Shown here: in pieces, positions 15,203 to 21,600 of the stretch
How positions within the stretch are numbered: position 1 is the first letter of the stretch
Layout of the letters: each line of letters opens with the position of its first letter
DNA from: a virus
Direction: 5' to 3' (one strand)
Virus record (IMG/VR): IMGVR_UViG_3300015371_000136
Coordinates: 1 to 28,044 of that record
Length of the DNA: 28,044 bases
The notes under the pieces: generated by a model
The model's input: the letters and a program-made list of their open reading frames with translations, nothing else
What the model was told of the DNA's origin: nothing
Database searches by the model: none
Translations under genes and position numbers: made by a program

Positions 15203-16150
15203 TTAGATCTGGTCGAGGTAGATCATCGAACCCGGGCGACGGATTTCGAGGCCGCCGGTGCGGAAGATGCCGGGGACATCGAATGCGATCGGGCCGGTCT
15301 GCCACACGGGCAGGAACCGATGCGGCATCGGCAGATGGAACTTCAGGATCTGCGGGTCATTGCGATAAGCAATCATCCGCTGGGTCGAACCCGTTCCTGC
15401 CGTTTCAAGCCCACGCACCGCACGCACCGTCAGGGCCTGGCCCGTCGTGGCGGTGTAGGTGTTGTAGTTCTTGAGCCAATCGAGCACGGTCACGTCGCTG
15501 TAGGTCGTCAAGCGAGTGGTTGCCAACAGCGAGAAGTTGGTCGGCGAAATTAGGATCGTATTCGCCATCTCGATGTTGTTCGTGCCCGAATAGATCGCCG
15601 TCAGCGCGGTCGTGTTGATGTCGCGCATGATCTGATCTGGCGTCTTCGCCGACCAGTTGCGAGACGAGGACGTGCCGTCGTTGATTGCGTCGACACGGGT
15701 AACGAGCGAGCTGTTGATAAGCCCTTCGTATCCCTTCGTCGTATCACCACGGAGTGCGAGGTTGTCGAGGAATTCCTCGGCTGCACGAGACGCGGCTTCC
15801 GCTTTCTCCGCGGAGAGCGGGATGTTTGCCATCATGGCCTGTCCCAACTCTTCCAGAGTGTAGCGATAACCGATGCCTGCCAGCTCGATGGTCTTCTCGA
15901 ACTTCGCCTTCTCGACGTCCGCGTGACGGATGTCGGAAGCCTGATGATGCAACCAATCGGCCTGTCCGACCTTGTCGAGCGAGAAGAAGGTCTTCGATTT
16001 GACCCAATCACCGCCAGACGCGTCGATCGGCACGAGGCTGTGGTACTGAATCTCAGGGTACTGAATACGGTACACCTGAGCCTCAATAACCGAAGCCTGC
16101 TGCACCAGGAAGCTAAGGGCTGCCTGGGCGTCGACATTGAAATATTGCAT
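15203..16150 (-). CDS. Major capsid protein (DUF2184-type, HK97 fold)
   Basis: This 315-aa protein would form the icosahedral shell. Its features match the DUF2184 class of HK97-fold capsid proteins. It has an N-terminal QAALSFLVQQ.S.IE..VYRIQYPEIQY segment, then a DIRHADV region with a strand ELAGIGYRYTLEELGQA. The long helix at about residues 117-135 reads KAEAASRAAEEFLDNLALRGD, with the following GYEGLIN turn. A typical ILISPTNFSLL segment lies in the A-domain, and PMPHRFLPVW lies near the C-terminus. The start has an AAAAGGAG site nine bases upstream. It lies after protease, scaffold and decoration genes, which is the standard order. Confidence 0.88.
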   Translation of the reverse strand: MQYFNVDAQAALSFLVQQASVIEAQVYRIQYPEIQYHSLVPIDASGGDWVKSKTFFSLDKVGQADWLHHQASDIRHADVEKAKFEKTIELAGIGYRYTLEELGQAMMANIPLSAEKAEAASRAAEEFLDNLALRGDTTKGYEGLINSSLVTRVDAINDGTSSSRNWSAKTPDQIMRDINTTALTAIYSGTNNIEMANTILISPTNFSLLATTRLTTYSDVTVLDWLKNYNTYTATTGQALTVRAVRGLETAGTGSTQRMIAYRNDPQILKFHLPMPHRFLPVWQTGPIAFDVPGIFRTGGLEIRRPGSMIYLDQI

Positions 16151-16190
16151 TGCGTGATCTCCTTTTGCTACGCCGTTCCAGGCATCACGG

Positions 16191-16664
16191 TTACGTGGTG
16201 TGGTAGGAGCGCGTGAAGCGCGCCACAGCGAGAGCGCCAGAAGCAGCGGACGTAAGCCAACGACTTCCAGGAATGTTCACGCCGGTAGCCGGAGCGAACG
16301 TCCCATCAGCGGCGAGGTAGGTCACAACTGCGCCTTCCGTCACTGCCGAGTTGACCTGAACCCACATGTCGCCTTCATTCAGGACGCCCATGTTGTCCTT
16401 GTTCTGGTACTTGTCGACGGTCTGACCCGCCTGTGCGACGAGTGTCACGTCGCGCACAGACACGCCAAGCACATCGGCAATCGCACCACCGAGCACGGCA
16501 CCCTTGTGGCCCGTGCCCTTGGACACGACTCGGCCAAAGCCGATACCTGCCGTGCCCTCCACGATGCGGCTCTCAACCTTGCGGTCGACGCCCCACTCAG
16601 TGGCGATCATTCCTTCCAAACCGGCGCGAATGCCGGTCGAGTAGGTCGTTTGAACTGCGGGCAT
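16191..16664 (-). CDS. Capsid decoration (head cement) protein
   Basis: This 157-aa protein lies between the protease/scaffold and major capsid genes, the usual site of the decoration protein in DUF2184-type phages. It is beta-rich with GTAGIGFGRVVSKGTGHKGAV, VRDVTLVAQAGQ, then NEGDMWVQVNSAVTEGAVVTYL, a pattern like DUF2190/structural cement proteins in which a Gly-rich loop precedes a VGV.(L/V)RD strand. Such proteins bind to the outside of the expanded shell and stabilise it. The start ATG has a strong AAAGGAGG site. The call is by pattern and neighbours. Confidence 0.75.
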   Translation of the reverse strand: MPAVQTTYSTGIRAGLEGMIATEWGVDRKVESRIVEGTAGIGFGRVVSKGTGHKGAVLGGAIADVLGVSVRDVTLVAQAGQTVDKYQNKDNMGVLNEGDMWVQVNSAVTEGAVVTYLAADGTFAPATGVNIPGSRWLTSAASGALAVARFTRSYHTT

Positions 16665-16710
16665 GTTTGCCCTCCTTTCAACGAATGGTGAACATTAAGA
16701 TGGAGGGTAA

Positions 16711-16730
16711 CGCGGCGTTACTTCGCCGCG
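16711..16730 (-). other. GC-only hairpin spanning the scaffold stop codon
   Basis: Bases 16711-16717 pair with 16724-16730 (7 bp, all G/C). The stop codon of the protease/scaffold gene lies in the 6-base loop. A T-run is absent. It might slow ribosomes or protect the upstream message, but it could also be chance in a GC-rich region. Confidence 0.3.
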
Positions 16731-17332
16731 CTGTCACCCCGCCAAGCATTCTGCATGCGCTTGGTGCGGTCGGCATAAGCCTGCGCCGCTGCATCCATCG
16801 AGCTGTGGGCCGGACGATTGCTCGTCGTCGCATCGCCAAGCGCCTTCGCGAGCGGGTCGCTGCCCTTGTTGTTGTCGGCAGTCAGCGCAATGAATGCGCC
16901 GGTGACGCCATCATCGGACAGGCTCTTCGCGATCTGCTCGCCATAGCGGGCGGACACGACGGCACGCTTGATCTCGATGTCCGTACGACCATCGCACACG
17001 TACTTGTCGCCCATGATGGCAGTTGCCTTCTGAACGATGTCGAGGCGATCGCGCACGAGCTTGTCGAGCTTCGCCGGGGTGAGTTCCTTCTCCGCAAGCT
17101 CGCGCTTGAGGGCGGTGATCTCACCATCCTTCTGATCGATCAACTTGCGCTGGTCGGACAGGGACTGCGAAGCCGCGTCGTTCTGCTGCTTCACCTGTGC
17201 CTCGAGCGCGTTGATCTTCTTCTCCCGATCCTCGAGAGCGCGGGTGACGAGCTGCGCCGAGAGTTCCGGCACATCTGCACTCACGCCATCGATAACCATC
17301 GGGCGGAGGTTGACGTTTTGAGTATCGGCCAT
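16718..17332 (-). CDS. Nested in-frame scaffold protein
   Basis: Codon 292 of the protease/scaffold gene is an ATG (17332-17330) preceded by AAAGGAG six bases upstream, a ribosome site as good as those of the decoration and capsid genes. The product would have 204 aa beginning MADTQNVNL, with a coiled-coil middle (EDREKKINALEAQVKQ, QKDGEITALKRELAEK) and a charged C-terminus. This is the layout of lambda C/Nu3, where the scaffold is made from an internal start of the protease gene. It would let scaffold exceed protease in number. The site is seen directly; its use is inferred. Confidence 0.7.
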   Translation of the reverse strand: MADTQNVNLRPMVIDGVSADVPELSAQLVTRALEDREKKINALEAQVKQQNDAASQSLSDQRKLIDQKDGEITALKRELAEKELTPAKLDKLVRDRLDIVQKATAIMGDKYVCDGRTDIEIKRAVVSARYGEQIAKSLSDDGVTGAFIALTADNNKGSDPLAKALGDATTSNRPAHSSMDAAAQAYADRTKRMQNAWRGDSAAK

Positions 17333-18205
17333 AGGGTTCTCCTTTCTGCCGAAGTTGGACTTACGAGCGTCATCAGCGGCCTTGCCGCCAGCATTAGACT
17401 CGTCCATGGCCGCCGCTTGACGCTCAGATGCGCGGGCCTCTGGATCAGTTTCATCGGTGTCGTCACCGATGGCTAACTTGTTTCCACCACGAGCACGATC
17501 GACGACCGCAACGTGGTTAGCTCTGATGTCGTGTTGAACAGCGTCATACATCTGACCATCCGGCGCTGTCCCTTGTTCCCATTTCAGGCCTGACGTGTAG
17601 CCTACTGATAATTGCGCCGTGCCCTTCCTGATGGCATCGACCGCAGCCTGATCCATGATAGTCATGGGTACACGAATAAAGTCGCCATCACGCGCGATCT
17701 CACCACCGATCAGGCCGACTGTGTACTCACGCCAGTTCGAACTGTCGACCATTGTCGGAGGGTGATGCAGCGTGACAGGCTTGTGGGCGAGGGCTTTCAT
17801 CGAGTCGATGTGAAACACCTCGGTGTCGGGACGGTACACGCGAATCTCGTCGCGTTCGTCACCTACCTCCCACCCACGGTAAATTTGAATGCCGGTACGC
17901 GCGATGCGCGGCGTGGCAATCAGGTAACCGTCTTTCGTCAGTTGAAGGGTTGCAGCGTCCTCGAGCTCCATCGCCTGCTCAAAGTCGAACTCAGCGTCGT
18001 TGATCTCGGCGGAGTCCTTCGCTACCCACTTCTCGCCTTCCTTTTTGTACTTCTTCTTGACGGCAGACCAGGCGATCGCGCTCGCGCGCGACTCGCTCTG
18101 CGACTGCTTGTAAGCTGCATTGAAGGCGGCAACGAAAATCTTCTTGGCACCCTCGGGCAAACCTTCCTTGCCCTTGCCGAGTTCCTTTGTGTTGCCATAG
18201 GGCAT
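16718..18205 (-). CDS. Prohead protease (ChaB + DUF2213) fused to scaffold
   Basis: This 495-aa protein combines three parts. Residues 1-60 match the ChaB fold: LPEGAKKIFVAAFNAAYKQ, then AIAWSAVKKKYKK and W60. Residues about 85-245 match DUF2213 phage prohead proteases: ARTGIQIYRGWEVGDE, IRVYRPDTEVFHIDSMKAL, then HKPVTLHHPP and LSVGYTSG, ending RANHVAVVDRARGG. Candidate catalytic residues are H147/H148 and S200, as in the His/Ser proteases of the HK97 gp4 type. Residues 292-495 form a scaffold-like tail, with a coiled coil at about 330-375. The protease would cut scaffold and capsid during maturation. The start ATG has an AAAGGA site. An internal strong start is given separately. Confidence 0.87.
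   Translation of the reverse strand: MPYGNTKELGKGKEGLPEGAKKIFVAAFNAAYKQSQSESRASAIAWSAVKKKYKKEGEKWVAKDSAEINDAEFDFEQAMELEDAATLQLTKDGYLIATPRIARTGIQIYRGWEVGDERDEIRVYRPDTEVFHIDSMKALAHKPVTLHHPPTMVDSSNWREYTVGLIGGEIARDGDFIRVPMTIMDQAAVDAIRKGTAQLSVGYTSGLKWEQGTAPDGQMYDAVQHDIRANHVAVVDRARGGNKLAIGDDTDETDPEARASERQAAAMDESNAGGKAADDARKSNFGRKENPMADTQNVNLRPMVIDGVSADVPELSAQLVTRALEDREKKINALEAQVKQQNDAASQSLSDQRKLIDQKDGEITALKRELAEKELTPAKLDKLVRDRLDIVQKATAIMGDKYVCDGRTDIEIKRAVVSARYGEQIAKSLSDDGVTGAFIALTADNNKGSDPLAKALGDATTSNRPAHSSMDAAAQAYADRTKRMQNAWRGDSAAK
17333..17344 (-). promoter_or_regulatory. Internal ribosome binding site for the scaffold
   Basis: On the minus strand AAAGGAG lies six bases before an in-frame ATG inside the protease/scaffold gene. 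It sits at the junction between a low-complexity linker (residues 250-291) and the scaffold part, just where a nested start would be useful. Confidence 0.65.
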
Positions 18206-18219
18206 GAGCGTGTCCTTTC

Positions 18220-18621
18220 TTACGGGCTCGTGAGAGCCGGTGTACCGATGACGGGAGCGCCCACAGCGTATGCAAGCGCAGCAAGCATTGTCCCGAATGG
18301 ACTCTTGGCGACGACGATCTGTCCAGTTGACATGATCTCCTCGCCATTGATGCGACTGAAATCGGTGTATCGCCCAACGGGCACTGATGCTGTCTTCGCC
18401 GCTGATACGACGATAGAAGCGAGGCCACCTGCGGGGTCGGTTTTCGTGATCGTTACATCGCCGGGCTGGTTTAGAACAGGGAGTTGGTTCTTATCGAGCA
18501 AAGCCCACTCAACTGTCTTGCTCGCGATATCCATCACGGCACCGCTCGCTTCATAAAACTTGATGTGGAACTCCCAGCGCGCGGACTGGTACACGTTCAC
18601 GAGTGAATGGGTTGATGTCAC
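18220..18621 (-). CDS. Small beta-domain phage protein ending in an APVIG motif
   Basis: This 133-aa protein starts at GTG 18621-18619, overlapping the stop of the giant fibre gene (GTGA). Residues 1-100 look like a small Ig-like or BppU-N-like domain: ARWEFHIKFYEASGAVMDIA, then VEWALLDKNQLPV, DVTITKTDPAGGLASIVV and a GRYTDFSRINGEEI end. The last 16 residues read AVGAPVIGTPALTSP. This is one complete core of the repeat that fills the three large genes before it, although the rest of the protein is unrelated to them. It may be an accessory that docks to the fibre, or a structural adaptor between fibre and head. Function unknown. Confidence 0.7.
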   Translation of the reverse strand: MTSTHSLVNVYQSARWEFHIKFYEASGAVMDIASKTVEWALLDKNQLPVLNQPGDVTITKTDPAGGLASIVVSAAKTASVPVGRYTDFSRINGEEIMSTGQIVVAKSPFGTMLAALAYAVGAPVIGTPALTSP

Positions 18622-21600
18622 GCTGCTCTTCTCCCAGTGAATAGGGGTGGTTCGTTGCGAGCGTCAAACTCAACTACAGCGCTCGCGCGCCCTACCCAAT
18701 CAGGTGCCTCGTCGGCGCGCCCTACGATAACCTCTAACTCGTCAGCATGCCCCACCCATTCGGGAATGAGGACCCTGCCATCCCATGCCGCTGTCGGTGC
18801 GCCAGCGACGCCCGGCACTTGGATATCGGGCGCGCCTACGGTTAATCCTTGCGCGTGCAGGACTACCCGGACAGCGATCTTTGGGCGACCGATCGTGGGC
18901 CGCTCGAGGAGCACTGCTTGAGCCGACAAGCGATGCGTCTGGGCCAAGGAAGGAGCGCCAAGGACTGGCGCGCCTGTCGTCAATGGCACAGGGTAGTGCG
19001 ATACGAGCGCAGGCGCTCCCAGCGCGGGTACTGCGACCTCTAGCGAACGCGGCACAAGCCGCACCCGGACCTGTATCTGGCCCACGCCAATCGATGGCGT
19101 GCCTACTGCGAACGGAGGGGCGCTAACTTGCACCATTGTTCGCATCGTAGGCACGCCAATCGAGGGCGCGCTCGTTACGAGCGATGCGGGCGTGATGTTA
19201 CGTCCGAAATAACCAACGCCGATTTCAGGGTTCGATTGAACCCTACTCGGCGCTACAAAGTTCGCTTTCGCCAGGAACGCTGGCGTACCGATCGTTGGTG
19301 CACCGACGGTAAACGTCGTAGAGAACGCATGCACCTGCGCGAATGTGCCGACACCTATGAACGGCAACCCCGTTTCGATCGGGACAGCCTGCATCACCCC
19401 TTCGATGCCTATCGTCGCAAGGCCGAAGAAGGGGTGCGTCACTGTCAGGTTCGAAGCCGACAGTATTTGATGCTGATGCAGGACACCAACACCACGGAAC
19501 GGGTTCGCCGTTTCGAAGTTAGGCGCCGTGAAGTGAACGACACGAACAAGCGCCGGTGCACCAATGACGGGCGAGCCCGTCGCAAGCGTCGGCGCTGTCG
19601 CGTTAACGATGACGTTAAGCGCGCGCTGCCCGATGACTGGCGTGCCACCGATGACATCAACCGCCGTCAAATTGACACCGCCGATCATCGATCCGAGGCC
19701 GATGTCGGGCGTGTCAACGTTCAAGTCAGCCGTCAACATCCTGACGATGACGTGCGCCGTTGCCGTACCAATCGTCGGCGCGCTAACCGCAACGTTGACG
19801 CTTGTCAACTTGACAACGCCAACCATTGCTGGCGTGCCGATGACGGGCGCACTTGTCGTCAAGCTTTGCGCTGTCGGATGTGCGACAGCAACGAGTTCGG
19901 GCGTGCCAAACTCAGGACTATTCGTAACCTTGCTTTGGGCGTGAATAACGCGCCCATACGCACCAACACCAATCGACGGCGCTGTGACGGCAAGGCTTGA
20001 CGCTGTCAGATGAGAGATGGCAGCGAACGAACCAACACCGATCGACGGCGCTGTGACAGCGATACTAATCGCCGCCATCACACCTGTCTGACCCAACTGC
20101 CCAGCGTCAATCACCGGCGCTGTGGTCGTGAACCCGACAGGCGTCAGTATATGCTTTTGCGCGAGCGAGCCTTCGCCTATGACAGGCGACGAAACGACAA
20201 GCGCAACAGGAACAGTGCTGACGACGTTCGACGCGTTGACGACGGGCGAGGCCGTGGCAAAACCAATCGGCGTGAGCACATGCGTCTGCGTGATCGGACG
20301 CGAGCCCAGCACTGGCGACGAAACGACAAGCGCAACAGCGGTGAGCCCAACCGCCCCCGTCATGCTACTCATGCCGATTTCAGGCGACGAGTCGTCAAAC
20401 GAGGTTGCGCTCAACACATGCTTTTGCGCGAGCACGCCTGTACCAATGACAGGCGAACTATCGGCAAGCGTAACAGCGCTCAGAACCTGACCAATCGTCG
20501 ACGCGCCAATTACCGGCGAGCTGACGATAAGGTTCGTGGCAGCAAGCACCTTGCCAAGTGCTGGTGCACCAATGACAAGCGAACCAACGTCGATACCCAG
20601 CGCACTAAGCACTTTGCCAAGCGCTGGTGTACCAAACACAGGCGACGTATCAGCGAATGATACGGCAGCAAGGACGTGGGCTTGCGCGATCGTGCCTGAA
20701 CTAATGACAGGCGACCCGACGACCAAGTCAACGGCGGTCAGCGATGTCGCGCCCGTCATACTGCTCGTGCCAATGACAGGCGACGAAACAGTCAGCGACG
20801 TGGCGGTAAGAACGTGTGTTTGCGCGAGCACGCCTGCGCCAATAACCGGGGCGCTGACAGCAAGCGACGTGGCGGTAATGTTGTAACCGCCTTTGGCCGC
20901 GCCAATAACAGGCGACGACGTAGTGAGGTTTGTGGCGGTTAAATTGTATCCGCCTTGTGCCGCACCAATGACCGGCGAACTATCAGTAACCGACGGCGCA
21001 GTCAGGTTGAAGCCGGGCGCTGGCGTACCAATGACTGGTGAGCCAACATTTATACCAACAGGCGTCGGGCCAAGCGTGACAGAACTAAACGTCGGCGCGC
21101 TGTCGTCAACGTTGACGGCAACGAGGACATGCTTTTGCGTGATCGTGCCAACGCCAATGACTGGCGAACTAACCGTGAGGTTGACAGCGTGCAGGCTCGT
21201 GGCGCCTGACAACCCAAAGTCTGGCACGGTCGAAAGGTATGCTGCGCCGACCGTCACGCTCGAAGCGGTGAGATCGATTGCAGCACCACCCATAACAGGT
21301 GCGCCAATCACTGGCGAGCCGACCGCGAGCGAGGTCGCAGATAACACTTTAACTAAAGCACCCTGTCCAATAACAGGCGCGCCGACAGCAAGTGAGGTCG
21401 CAGACAAAACCTTGACAAGCGTAGGCGAACCGATAACAGGCGCACCAACAGCAAACCCAGTTGCCGTCAAGGTCTTAACAAGCGCAGGCGCGCCGATGAC
21501 CGGGCTACCAACCAGCAATTCGGCAATAGTGGCGTCTACGAAGAGTACGTAAGAACCAGTACGAGCAAGCGCCCCAACATTGCCACCCGCGACCAACGCT

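Noticed and set aside
15144-15305. Longer N-terminus for the 100-aa capsid-adjacent gene
   Set aside because: It would run 100 bases into the capsid gene. The ATG at 15143 has an AAGGAGG site.
16433-17476. 347-aa plus-strand open frame
   Set aside because: It lies across the protease/scaffold and decoration genes, both of which are strongly supported on the minus strand. Its sequence is Arg-rich and typical of an antisense shadow.
19128-21552. Long open frames on the plus strand opposite the repeat arrays, and similar ones at 22716-23444 and 25692-26009
   Set aside because: They mirror the codon pattern of the minus-strand repeats. They lie wholly inside real genes, have no ribosome site pattern and show Arg-rich or repeat-shadow composition.
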